Below, in pieces: positions 1 to 11,690 of a DNA stretch of 64,000 bases. The notes under the pieces are model-generated. The model made no database searches. It was not told the DNA's origin and saw only the letters and a program-made list of their open reading frames with translations. Origin of the DNA: Morella rubra (taxonomy: Eukaryota; Streptophyta; Magnoliopsida; Fagales; Myricaceae); the NCBI GenBank assembly GCA_003952965.2, contig CM025855.1, positions 958,840 to 1,022,839 of the forward strand. Reading direction: 5' to 3'. The translations under genes were made by a program, and so were the position numbers. The stretch's first letter is position 1, and every line of letters begins with the position of its first letter.

Positions 1-3000
1 GAAAAAAGGACTAGCATTTGTGTCAATGAGGTCGAGGCTTTTCGAAAAGAACCGGTCTTCCTTCTGAAAAGCCCTTATTGTCATGGCTCCTGCCAAAGAC
101 TCAGCTAGATGATTTGCCACCGAGGACTTGGTTGTGGCATTTATCCGCATCAATTCTTTTGCAGAGGCAAAGTAGTATCTCTAGTTGAAAAATAAACGCC
201 ATTTACTGTCTGATTTGCTTATTAAACCCAACTATCTATCAAGATATGCAAGGGAGGATTCAAGAGGACGAAGTAAGTCATATGATTACTATTAAAATAA
301 TTCCCCATACTTGTATGGCCCAGAAAAAAAAAAAACTAGGTATACAAAATGTGTGGGATGTAATGCAGTAACCAATAAGTGTAAAGTTCCACAATGTCTC
401 CGCTCTTAAATAAGCTTTGCGATGCATTAAAGATTTGATGATACTCTCCTGACATCACGGCTTAAAGTGAAGAGGGTAGCTTAGAATAGGCCCGCTGGAT
501 GTGATGTTGAATGCTATAAAAAACATGCTCTCTTGACATCAATTGGTTTTGGAAGGAATGACAGCTCGATAGTTTGACAGCGTACACACAACTTCATATA
601 CTCAAAGATTCGGAGACTGGAAATTCCGAAACAATTCATACAAGTTCAGTGTATGAAATCTAACAACGTTCCCACCCCCAAGACAAGTTTGGTCCCTGAG
701 AATAATAAATTCCATAATTGGTGGCGCACATTGATTTTATAATATCACTGTGCTGATTTCACTAAACAGTAGACTAGAGAGGCTAAGTAATTCCATATGC
801 ATGCATGAAATTTCACAGAAAGGATATTGATTTCAAGGTCTTGTCTACCATATTTGAATCATGCAGCCAAGGATGATGATTACAAATTCTTTACAATGTT
901 AATGATTATATAGCTTATAGAAGAGAAGCGCTAACACAGAAAATTATTCACGAAAGGACCTTGTCTGGTATTACCTGCAGTCTAACTGAGAGAAAAATCA
1001 TTGGTATAGAGACAATCAAGACTTGCCAGGTGACAACGGCAAGTACAAGAAGAGAAGAGCAAGCATTTATGGTGGAGGAAACGGTAAAGATGAGGCCGAA
1101 CGGGACATCAAGATCTATGGTACTTAGATCAGACGAGACCTGCACATATGGACATGAGGAAGCACATAACATTAGTTTTAGGCTACAGGGATAAAAACCT
1201 GTTACTTTTGCCATGCTTACCCGACTAAGTATCCTTCCCAGAGGCGTGGAGTCGTAAAAAGACATGGGCGCATGAAAAAGGGAGTTCAATAGCTGCGCAA
1301 ACAAGGATTCTGAAGATTTAAGACCCGAAACAACCGTACAGAGACTTCTAGACAATAAAAATAGTATGGCTGCCAATCCGATCAACAGATAAACCAAGAC
1401 CAATCGCAACGTGCTAACATGGGGATGGTCAACGTTAGCAGCCATCCAAGAGTTCTGCAATATCTGACCAATCGCAACTATAAGGTGAGAGACGCTCGCA
1501 ATGGAGAAGTACAAGAACCCTTTATTCTGATTCAGATATTGCATGTAAGGTTTGAAGCCTGTGTCTCCTTTTTCTCTCTCTTCTTGCTTAATCAGTTGAT
1601 CACCTTCAAGGCTTTGCATTGCTTCTCTTCATAATTCTTCCTCATCTCTCTGGATGATGTTCCACATCTATCACTATGGCTAGAATTTAGGAGTGCAAGT
1701 CGTTCAGAACCTGCCGTCTCTTTGTGTGCGTTAACAAGGTCCTGAAATTCTTTGCTCGAGGCCAATAAGCGATGATAAGGACCTTCTTGTAGGATTTTCC
1801 CGTCTGACATCAACTGTTCATTAAAAAAAAAAAAAAACTCACATCAACTCCTTCTGGAGAACTAATAGTAATGGGGATTTTTAGCAGTAAATATAGACAT
1901 GGTGGCCTTGAGATATCTCCAAAATAGTCGGGATAATTTCCATGGGAAAAAAAAAAAAAATACTTGATCAAAAAGTGCTCCTTATACTTTGATCTGTAAT
2001 TAGATAGGAAAGGATATGCAGAAGTCACTTTTAGTATACTAACCAAAACAGAATCGAAAGCAGGCAGGAAATCAACTTGATGGGTCACAAGTAATACCGT
2101 CTTCTCAGAAAGTGCCCCCAAAAAATATTCCTGTTTAACATTTTAAGTAAGCTTACAGTTCGAGTTAGTAATGGAACGCCAAATAAATGGTAAACAAATA
2201 AGAAGAAGACATGGAAGGTGTGGGAAGATCTGATTACATTAAATAAACTCGTGGCTGTTTGTGCATCTAAAGCACTGAATGGATCATCTAAGAGAAATAT
2301 GTCAGCATTCTGATAGAGGCACGAGCAAGTTGGACACGTTGTTTCTGACCACCACTCAAATTAACTCCTCTTTCCCCTATTTCAGTGAGATCACCGTAAG
2401 GGAGCAACTCAAGATCCTTCACCAATGAGCACTTCTCTAGTATTTCTCCGTATCTTTCACTATCCATAGCAGATCCAAATAAGATATTCTCCTGTATTGT
2501 CCCATTCTGAATCCATGCTATTTGAGAAACATAGGAAATCTTCCCAGAAATTTTAATCTGCATATTTGACACATGAAAAGAGATTTCTCACTTAGTCATA
2601 GCAATCCTACATTTCCCATCCCTGAAATTTTTATGCGTCCATGTGGAGTAAAAGTATACCGGGGAAATTGATAAAGACCAATTCTCACAATATTCAGATG
2701 AATTTCGCAAGTGAAAAAGCAATAAAAGAGAAGCAGCGACTTACAGATCCCTGAATCTTTGGAACTTCTCCAAGGATTGCTGAGAGAAGGGTTGATTTGC
2801 CTGAGCCAACTTCTCCACATATAGCCACTTTTTCACCAGCTCTAACCTCCAAATTTATGTTCCTCAGAGTGGGGTTTGATGACTTATCTTCCCACGTAAA
2901 GTCTGCTGACTTAATTGAAATAGAGTTTGAATCCCTCTCCCGTTGCAGTTTTGCTGAATATTTCTCTCTGCAGCTCTGGAGCCTCCAGGAATTTTGCAAT

Positions 3001-4168
3001 GCGTGCAAATGCAACCTTCGCTTGAATGAACACCCCAATAACATCGGGAAAAGATGTAATTGGATCCTGAAGAAGCGAAAAGTTGCAATGAAGGTGAAAA
3101 CATTATTTGCATGTAGAGGAACTCAAGGAAATAGCATGTTCCAAAGGTAGCAGAGGAGACCAAAAAAGGAGTTGACCAAAAGAGGAGGCTATGATATGCT
3201 TTCTCTAACTGCACTCCAGATAACCATCTGTACTCCACCTTCCTTAAATTTTCTATAACATTCTTGAAGTGATTTTCCCACGCATATAATTTTAAAATTT
3301 TCATGTTCACTAGAGCCTCAGAACTAGCCTTGAGTCTCTCATCTTGCACTGCAATTAACTTAGACTGAAACTTATGCTGTAACTTTGCAAGTGGAATACT
3401 GCAAAGCACAGTGAGAATTATTGCCGCCACTGCTGCAATTGTTGCTAGTCTCACTGCATGGAAAACGATCGCTAATGCAATTAATAGCTGGAGGCCTGTG
3501 GTCCAAATCTGATGGAACCAAAACGGAAATTCTCCCATCCTGTAAGCATCTACAGTAACATAGTTCATTATCTCGCCCCCGGAGTGCACCATCCTGGCAG
3601 AATTGGATAACCTCAGTTGCTTTTTATAAATTGCTGCTATGAGCAATGATCTCACTTTCAAGCCAATGAGCCTGCATCGGAAGTACCATTGCCTTTGTGA
3701 AATCGATGCTATGCTCTTTGAAAAGAAAAACGATATTGCCAGTACGTGTCCTTCGTACTTGAAACTTTTCTTTCCCTCAGCAACCAGTATGAAGGCGTTA
3801 AGAAGTACAGGACCGGCACACAGTGCGAGAATATTCAACAAAGCAAAGCACCCTGTTAAGAAAATTTCTTTCCAATAGCATAAAATTAATGCTTTCCGGA
3901 TAGATGGCCGGGATGAAGGTCCTGATTTTTGCTGTTTACTCAGTTGCTCCAAGAACAGTAGATGACAATTTTCTGCTCGATCTGTCTCACGCAACTTGGG
4001 TATATCTTCATCCTCGAGATTTTTTTCCCTGCCCCTTTTCATCAACGGATTCACCCACCAAAATGTCATTCTACTAAAGATTCCGGCTTTGGCAAAAGGA
4101 GTAACAACGGCAGCAGAATCACTTTCGAGCTTCATCTTTCCGTTCTCTTTGCTCTTCAAACTCTGCAT
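1..4168 (-). pseudogene. ABCC10-like: ABCC10-like ABC transporter, copy 1, frameshifted and cut by the window edge
   Basis: Exon-by-exon match to the intact copy at 13,780-19,474. Exons seen: 2745-4168 (TMD1 and start of NBD1, Walker [10 protein letters not shown]), 2238-2557 (NBD1 signature LSGGQ, Walker B), 2044-2130, 1221-1813 and 975-1139 (TMD2), and 180 down to the left edge. All splice sites are kept. Compared with copy 2, one base is missing near 3124, 3075, 2961, 2941 (exon 1), 2318 (exon 2, just before Walker B) and 1608 (exon 4). Each shifts the frame, so no full transporter can be made from this sequence. An in-frame +6 and -3 also occur in exon 4. It lacks TMD0: homology to the full-length copy 3 begins only at the linker before TMD1. 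The start could be 4168, or the ATG at 4135 if the acceptor just downstream of 4168 is used. A true pseudogene is favoured; uncorrected assembly errors are the alternative. Confidence 0.85.
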
Positions 4169-4350
4169 TGCATACAGAACAGAATGCTTTGTTTATATAA
4201 GAAAGTTGATAAACAATTACAATACCACCAATTAAGCCATAAAAACCGAATCACCAAAAAAAAAAAAAGCCATAAAAAAGCAAACGAATGTGCAGTTAAT
4301 AAAATTGTAGCAATTAAACTGAAAAAAAAAAGTGTACAAAAAGAAAAGAC

Positions 4351-4671
4351 TTAATTACAGTCCCGTGACTTTTAACAAATCAGTAGCTTGGTACAATTTT
4401 GAACAGGCCGATCCTTAGTCCATTTTTCAAACATGTGTCATTTTGTCCACTAAAAGTTAGTTGACTAAGGAATATCAACATGAATTTGGGATCAGAATGT
4501 CCATTTTCGGGGTCGGAAAGCCTAGCCCGAATCTCGACCATTTTAGTCTGTTAACTTTTGGTGGATGAAAGAACTATATGTCTAAAAAATAGACACATAG
4601 AGTCCATTCAAAATTATACCCAAAGATTGATTTGTTAAAAGTGAATACCCAAGTACTGTATTAGTAATTAA
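4351..4671. repeat. 321-bp hairpin MITE in the leader of ABCC copy 1
   Basis: The first and last 55-60 bases are imperfect inverted copies of each other: TTAATTAC at both outer ends, then CTTTTAACAAATCA shared, then an AATTTTGAA block. The inner part also pairs, with CCAC(T/C)AAAAGTTA on both sides. The whole unit would fold back. Nothing like it is present at the matching place upstream of ABCC copy 2 (about 19,510-19,560), so it inserted after the duplication or was lost from copy 2. Superfamily not assigned. Confidence 0.75.
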
Positions 4672-4925
4672 GCTAAAAGAAAATACCAATACTCACATCC
4701 GATGAAGCTATGGTAGTGCAGGTGTTCCAAAGAAGGGTAGTAAAAGTGATTGTAAAAGAGGCCTGACTGAAGCTGATAGGAAGAGGTATCAATTGGAAAC
4801 CGATTTGGCTTATTAGCAAAGCTGACAGGCCTGCAGTAAGCTCCAAAATATCTGCTCCCTTGTGAATGAGAATTCAAAAAGTTTCTACACGTACAAAAAT
4901 TGTAAGTTTAGGATTATGGACATAC

Positions 4926-5163
4926 CTCCGTGATCGAGAGAAGAGGTTATTTCTCCTTCATTCACTAGTGGACGTGGTTGACACAAGAAATTCACTTTGC
5001 ACTTGAGTGAGAACCCAAATCAGAATTTAAGTTCAACTGCTAATTGGAAAATTAAGCAATGATATCTCTCATTGATTCTGTTTTTCTATCACAGATGGCT
5101 GAACTCAACTCACTGGTCTCACAACAATAATAACGAGGACCGCGCTGGAGGTATCTTATATAG
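4926..5163 (-). promoter_or_regulatory. Promoter and 5' leader exon of ABCC copy 1
   Basis: A TATA box reading CTATATAAG on the minus strand lies at 5155-5163, so transcription should start near 5125-5130. The leader then runs to a good donor (GGAG then GTATGTCC) at 4925/4926, followed by a leader intron reaching the coding exon near 4160. The leader contains no long open frame. The same TATA box, leader and donor occur in copy 2 at 19,652-19,891. The transcription start is inferred from the TATA distance only. Confidence 0.55.
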
Positions 5164-6067
5164 AGGATCTCGTAGCCCATTTCTATTCTACCTGGACCAC
5201 TCAATGAGAACGAGGTCTAAAAGGATTAGTGTTAAAAGAAATCATGCGCAGAGCATTATAGATTAAACAAACAAGAAAATCTTTGAAAAAGTGCGAATTA
5301 TTTAGTACAAGATATCCCTCGTTGGGCTGCTTCCACACTGTTTGCGGGATGCTATCCTGAGCACATGATGAACTATCCCTGATCGTATGCAACCTCGTAT
5401 CCCCATGATTTTGTTGTGACTCTTTCTTCCGTTTATTAATGTTCGCTTCTATGCTTATAAAAAATAAATCTTTGGAGAACTGCATCTATGTGGGTAAATA
5501 GGGCTATGATATGCAGGCTTTTTTTGTCGAATAAGTTAAAGGTTTATTCTCTCAAAAAGTGATTTTTTAAGTTGGATTTCCATTAATGTAATTTCTTGAA
5601 AGAAACTGTTAGTGACTCGCTAGTGGATTTCCTACTTGAAAAGGGGTTTGTGTTGTATGGACGAATGAATTCGAAGCTATACACATGGATGAACATTGAG
5701 TTGGAGTTCATTGAAAGACATGCAAGTGGAAATAATGTTCGAGAGACGAGCATGTTATAAAAAGTGAAAATAATGTTTGGAGTAAAAATGTAACCACCTA
5801 GGTCAGCTTTATAACTTCAAAATGATTGGTCAAAGTTACTCTTAAAACTTTTTATATCATTATAAAGTTCAGTTCAACCTAATAAGATCCAATGTGGGAC
5901 TTGACCTTTATAAAACTCATTCCTCATTTTTTCTCTTCTCTCACTCTAGGTGAGATTTTGGGTATTATAGTAACAGTAGTGAAAAATGAGATGTTGTCGT
6001 GGCTTGCGTCTATGCTTTTGCAGTACATGTATAAGAGAAGATCTTTCTCCTGTAAGTATTTTTTATT

Positions 6068-6702
6068 AAGGCTTAATTAGTCTATTAGTCCTTGAGGTAT
6101 TAACCAATCTCAAACTGGTCCCTAGGGTAAGTTTCATCTTAAACTAATCCCTGTGTAGTTCTTTCTGTCACGAGTTGGTCATTTTGTCAACTCGAGTGAT
6201 CCCATAAATGGAACAATCCAATGTAGCTAATGAGACTCATGTTAATCAATTGCCAATAACACTGTGTCCCCTTTTTATTTCTAAATAATTATGCATGCCA
6301 TGTATAACTAGTCTCCATTAATGTTAATTCCATCTCAAATTTTCTACGTCTTACAAGCAAAAAATTCTCTCTGTCAACTTTCCCGTAAACACTAAGTTGG
6401 TCCAACTTGGTGTAGAGAATTTAAAGTAGAATTAATATTAATAGAGACCAGTCATACTTAGCATGCGGGGTGATTTGACAATTATTGAGGACACATAGTT
6501 ATTGACAAATGGTTAACACATGTTCTGTTGGCAACCTTTGATTTTTTATTTTTTTTTTTTTCATTTACAGGGTTACTCGATTTGACAAAATGACCACTTC
6601 AGGACAAGAAGAATTTCACAAGGACCAATATAAGACGAAACTTACACTAAGAACCAATTTGGGATTAGGCAATACTCAAAAGACTAGTGGACTAATTAAG
6701 AT
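6068..6702. repeat. 635-bp long-hairpin MITE
   Basis: The two ends are long inverted copies: TTAATTAGTC near each end, then the AAACT(G)GT...AGGGTAAGTTTC type block, and an inner GGTCATTTTGTCAA / TTGACAAAATGACC pair. Further in, ACTAGTCTCCATTAATGTTAAT pairs with its inverse around 6430-6465. In copy 2 the flanking bases (around 20,355-20,380) join directly, giving an empty site. It carries no open frame, so it is non-autonomous. Confidence 0.75.
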
Positions 6703-6714
6703 TATTTCCCCATT

Positions 6715-6925
6715 AGAGAGCTGATACTCTAAAATGCGTTTGTGTACTAAAATTTTATGCCTTCTAAAATTTTAACACAATAAAATAATCTCTTTCTCCT
6801 TATTAAATCATTACTTTTCACTATAATAAATATAAAAAATTCATTCAAACTATCTCTCTCTTCACTTTTTCACCAATTTCAACACCCCCCAATCAAAATT
6901 TTAGAGAACAATGCACTGATCCTCG
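6715..6925. repeat. AT-rich MITE-like element, family also at 41.8 and 57.5 kb
   Basis: On the minus strand this reads with a core GGTGAAAAAGTGAAGAGA, a TATTTATTATAGTG block and a repeated AAATTTT motif. The same order of motifs is found at about 41,762-41,965 and 57,532-57,735 on the plus strand. It is absent from the corresponding region upstream of ABCC copy 2. Ends are approximate. Confidence 0.55.
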
Positions 6926-7639
6926 TTTGGTAGAGAGAAATTCCCAGTAAACCAGATGGCCAAGGCATTCACTACAAATACATCGGTCAACTTTCCACAG
7001 ACTTCCTTCCCCGTGTGTGTTAAAATTTACTTCAATTTGCTTCAGTAATGGCTTCTGCATTATATTAGTGGACTTTAATTTTTCTGAACTGAGCTGTGAG
7101 GCAAGGTCCGTGGTAAAATCTTATTGCTTCAGTAATGGCTCTGCATTAATTAATTTAATTTTCTTCAACTGAGCAGAAATGACCAGTTGTAGGTTCTCGA
7201 TGCTCCGGCCTCCGGGGATGCGTTCAATATTTAATTATGTCCCTACAATTCCCGTGCCTAACACCAAATAGCTAGTTTACATTATTTTAACGAAACGTTT
7301 TGGTATTTTATTTGGGATATTCACGTAAAAGGCCTATGAAAATGTAGACTAAATTATAGTGAAGATTGTGAAAGAAAAAGATCAGGACTGTGTCGATTAC
7401 AGCCTCATTCCGTTTCCCTTACAGGGGGTTGGAGAAAGACTTTGATCTGGGACCCATTGCTCGACCATAAACAGCTAGCCTCAATAGGAATGTAAGTTTA
7501 TGAAACTGGAGATTGAGAAGATACGCATGTATATTCAAAGTTGATTGTCCAACTGTAGCTGCCCACATACATCTTCACCTTTTGTTGATGTAATCCCTTT
7601 TGTTGCGATTTGATAATATCTGGTGATTTGGTTGTGATT

Positions 7640-7990
7640 TGCTATTGATTATTTTTTTCTCTCTAAATAAACGTTGTCCTTGTCAGAGAGCAGACAATTC
7701 AAGATGGAAACCAAGAATTGCCGCGGGAGGATGGTTAGAGGTATACAAGAAATAGGAATGTTCCCTTTTAAATTTTCAGAAGATGCCCACTTGACAACTT
7801 GATGGGCAAGCTGATTAGCTTCTCTCTTCACATGTGAAAACTCCCAAACTCTTTAGCCCGAGCTAATCTGTGAATATCAGCCACAATAGTTGAAATCTGC
7901 CAATCTGCTCCATTCCCATAATTTCTGATAGCCTCCATGACTAGTAAAGAGTCACTTTCCAGAATAAGGCGATCTGCTATTGATGATTTG
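7640..7990 (-). mobile_element. LINE fragment, RNase H-like domain remnant
   Basis: Minus-strand reading from about 7,980 gives an RNase H-like segment with LESDSLLVMEAI, then IVADIHRLAR, then in another frame KREANQLAHQVVKWA. These are the hallmark parts of the RNase H domain at the end of plant non-LTR retrotransposon polyproteins. A frameshift near 7,830 separates the two parts, so it is dead. The region lies upstream of ABCC copy 1, outside the tandem-duplicated unit. Confidence 0.65.
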
Positions 7991-8815
7991 GTTGCATTAT
8001 TGGAAATTTTTTTAAGGTTTTTTGCAATTTGGTTTAAATTTGGGAATTTTTTTTAAGTTTTTTGTGATTTGGTTGAGATTTGAAATTTTTTGCTAATATG
8101 TTAACTCATTGGAATCCCGCAAATCTAAATTGAATTTGCAAATCATCTGGTCCACCTTCTTCATAAATTGAGTCGCTTTGGCACCCCCAAAAACGTGTAC
8201 CACGTTGGGAGGACAAACTCCACCATTTACGATAGATAGGAGAGCTGAAGAAACTGTGAAAGGCTTGAGAATTCCCTAGATGCGAATCACCATTGCCATT
8301 TGAAAGAGATACCAATGCCCAGTAATCTGCCCCATAAAGAAAACTCGAGAGAATCTCGCCCCATTCCTGTTGAGCACAGAACGCAAACACCAAAAACACA
8401 GACGCACACCCCAACTCTTTTACCAGAGTTGGTATTTATAAGGAAAATATCACCGTGTGAAATGAAGCAAAACTTCTTCAAGCTTTGTGGTGCATTAATT
8501 CCCCCTTCAGTGGTAGCTGAGATTTGTCAAGATTTGCGGCTTGCAAATACTGATGCTCTGGGCGTAGAATTCACACCCAAAAATTCCATCTTTATCATGT
8601 CAAGAACCCTATCTGCAAAAAAATCACAACACTTCCTTTCAGCTCTTTATTATAGTCTCTCAAAGATTCACGCACAAGAATCGGATCGGTTAAATGTCCT
8701 GTAAAGTTTGCACACTCTTTGGACCTCTGCACAGTCTTGATATGGAGTACTATCATCCCAGCACCAAAAAGTCCCGAAATTAAGTTACTCTGTTCACAAC
8801 CCCTTGCTTGTGATT

Positions 8816-9430
8816 TTTTTTTTTTTTTTTTGGGTAAGTGATTTCTTGTATTGATATGAACAAAAAAACACGCGGGGAGGTCCCCTTACACAGGTCTAAC
8901 CCAAGTCAATAAAGAACATAGACAACACACCAAGACTAAAGTTAACTATAAGTCTATAATATACATTCATGATTCAACAGCACATTAATCTATACGCCAC
9001 CCCTAAAAACTAACTCAGATATACCCCATCTTGCAGCAATGTAGGCTAGCAGTAGTGGACCAACCAACTCACTTCCTGCAAAAACAGAGACCAGCTTCCA
9101 TATTACTGAGTCATTTCTATTGCAAATACCATCGCTAGCAATCGGTCTCAACTCTAGGAGGCTTGGCTTCCCAAAAGCTTCTACCTTTAAGTAGATAGGA
9201 CCTCACCCAGTTGGTCCAAATGAATTGGTTGGTGTTCCTGAACAAATTCTAGATATTCTTTAGAATGGACACTCTATTCCACTTGGTGACATCACATAAA
9301 GCCTAAGCCACCCTCTTTCTTCAGAATGCATACATCCTTCCATGCCACTTTAACACCCCCTTTTCTAGCTCGCTCCCCTTCCAAAGGAAGTATCTCAGAA
9401 TAGCAATTACTTGATTAAAGACCCATTTAG
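8816..9430 (-). mobile_element. LINE fragment, degenerate 3' end of reverse transcriptase
   Basis: On the minus strand the piece from about 9,350 translates as VAWKDVCILKKEGGLGF, then after small breaks IWTNWVRSYLLKGRSFWEAK. This is the zinc-binding segment that follows the reverse transcriptase of plant LINEs. Several stop codons interrupt it. It ends at a run of T at 8,816-8,831, which is a poly(A) tail on the minus strand, the mark of a retroposed 3' end. Confidence 0.65.
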
Positions 9431-9489
9431 GGAGAAAAATCATGGCCGACCAGAATGATTGGATATCTGATCAGTTGGATATGACCCGC

Positions 9490-9830
9490 ATATGACAAGG
9501 GTGTTAGAATTCAGAGATGCTGAACAGAGAGAGAGAGCAAGAGAAAATGAAAATCTCATTGTATTCGAATATCTTCGCTTTCTGTACAAATATGCAAAAG
9601 GAAAAGAGAAAGGCAAATACAAAGGGTACAAACGTAAAAAGAGAAATAAGTATATATGTGGCAAAGAAATAAAAGAGCAAACAAAAAGAGAATCAGCGTG
9701 AGTGCTACATCTAGAGAGTAGTGGGTGCAGATGGCTACATGGCCGGAGGCTGCAGCTCGGTAGCACAATGCCTGACATGTGGAAAGGAAGAGGAGGAATC
9801 CTCTACAGGAGAGTTTTTGCTTCTTTATTT
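9490..9830. other. Purine-rich low-complexity stretch, possibly an LTR remnant
   Basis: The segment is strongly biased to A and G on the plus strand (GAGAGAGAGAG and AAAGAGAAAGG type runs), so both strands are open by chance. The beginning (GTGTTAGAATT) and the body resemble the ends of plant Copia LTRs, but I cannot define a pair of LTRs or a target duplication. Confidence 0.25.
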
Positions 9831-9939
9831 CTTTTTTTTTTTTTCTAAATAAATGATTCCATTAAAACACAAGCAGATAATCATGGAGGAAACCAAGGAT
9901 TGTCACTTGAAATGATAGTTACAAGAATACAAGATATGG

Positions 9940-11690
9940 GTATTGAAAGTACGTTTAGACCCTAAACTATACTAGAGATGGGGTGAATAGGTACAATAAA
10001 AAATATCTACTCGATGTATATGACACTGAAAAGTAGAATCAATTAACCAATAGTCAATCAACTAAATTCTGAGACAGAACAGCAGAAACTTACAAAGCCA
10101 AGCACATATTTACAGCAAATGGAAATAGCTAGATAATCACAACTTATTAACAATAGTAAAGTGGCAGCAACAAGATATGATCAGTAACTATAACCTTAAA
10201 CTAGGAGTGAATTACAGCAACTAAACAATCAAGAAACAATGTGATTTTCAGCAACAATACCAACACAACATATGCAAATTTTTCTTACCCTATAACACGC
10301 AACACTTATAGTAAGATTTCAGCAACACAGTAATTAAAGCAAGTTGTTAACAGAAATACTCAAGGATCAAAACTAAGGTAATTCAATCAGCAACACAATC
10401 ACCAAGATTCCAATGCATTCAACTCACAAAACCAATCCAAAAATCATGACTTAGATCAATTATCAAGATCAACCAACAGCAACCAATTTGCTTGTAAAAT
10501 CTCACATTTGTAGCACTTTAGATCTGCAAAATGGTAATCACATATGAGTTAGTTAAAACAAGATTTAAGATAAACAAGAATTAGAATCAACACCGAGATT
10601 TTTGTTGACGAAATGAAAAATCACTTGAGGATATTTTCCCAAGAGAAAAAAACACTCCGGGTGTGCGAAGGCCACACCAGTCGATCCACTATATGCTTGA
10701 AAATTTTACACAAAGGTAATCAGTATGAAAATCCTTTTTATTTCCTAGATCCCCAATACTTCCGTAAAGCCTCCCAAGATAGGCTTCTCTTAGGACGGTG
10801 CCCAGCACCAATTTCTTTGACCAGCAACTCTGATCAGCACTAGTGGACGTCGACGAACTCGTCAACCCTTCGATTCTTCCTCAGAAAGCACTTGGCAACA
10901 ATCAGTCTTGATCAACTTCTCAAGATTAGTCTTCGCAATGTTACGATCCAATCAACACCCGAGTGGGAACGAGAGACCCAACGATCTACGGTCTACACCA
11001 CTCGAAACCTTCCACCAGAGGGAAGCAAATCAACTCTCACAGCAAGATGCACTCAGATCTTGTTTCCGCAGGTAGAGAGACAAATCGGGATTTTTCGGTA
11101 GGTAAGAGTTCTTGAAGTTCTTTCGGTCAAGGTACGTAAATCCTCTTGGTTAATAACGTGAATTCTGTTTTCCCAGGTACTAGTCTGTTTTTTATGAGGG
11201 TATCTTAGTAAAAACAGGTTAGATATGCTGTTGGGCGTGTTTCTAGAAGGGGTATACGAAAGCTGTAAAAACTCGCCAGGCTGACCCAAGGCTAACCCAG
11301 ATAACTGAAAAACTGCCTTACAGCTCAGCGTCCATTTCCAATTGTTCCAGAAGCCACCAGCACCTTCCAGCCACTTTCTATTCAGCTCCACGTCATTCCT
11401 GAATTAATCAAGTGATGGAAATCAAGGAGCATTGTCGAAGGACCCAATTCAAGTTCCCATTGGGCCGGTTACGAGGGCACGAGCCAAGAAGTTTAAAGAG
11501 TTACTCAACGGGCTAATTCAAAGGCATGGGCTCAAGCAAATTCATGGAGGCCCATTGGATTCCAATTCATGTGATTCAAAAAGGTCCAGCTTCATTCAAT
11601 TTACAAATTTCTATCAATTTAGGCGCTAAATTAGGTTTGTTGGGTGCCTTTAAATAAGAGCCTTTTTTGCTGTAAGGTCTTCTTTTCTAC
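9940..11690 (+). mobile_element. Decayed LTR-retrotransposon-related sequence
   Basis: At 9,965-10,010 there is a phrase GAGATGGGGTGAATAGGTAC of a kind common in plant retroelement remnants. At 11,432-11,629 a 65-codon plus-strand frame contains GPVTRARAKKFKELLNGLI, which resembles the segment at the end of Ty3/Gypsy polyproteins in plants. The rest (10,000-11,400) has no credible gene. Limits are uncertain and more than one element may be present. No host gene seen here. Confidence 0.4.

Noticed and set aside
864..884. CAGCCAAGGATGA matches the first 13 bases of miR169
   Set aside because: The following bases do not match the mature miR169 (CTTGCCGG), and I see no complementary arm nearby. 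It is in an ABCC intron and is most likely chance.
2797..3150. Plus-strand frame of 117 codons
   Set aside because: Mirror frame of the ABCC copy 1 exon on the minus strand; the same shadow appears over the other ABCC copies.
9440..9778. Overlapping open frames on both strands
   Set aside because: The stretch is purine-rich low complexity, which opens frames by chance on both strands.
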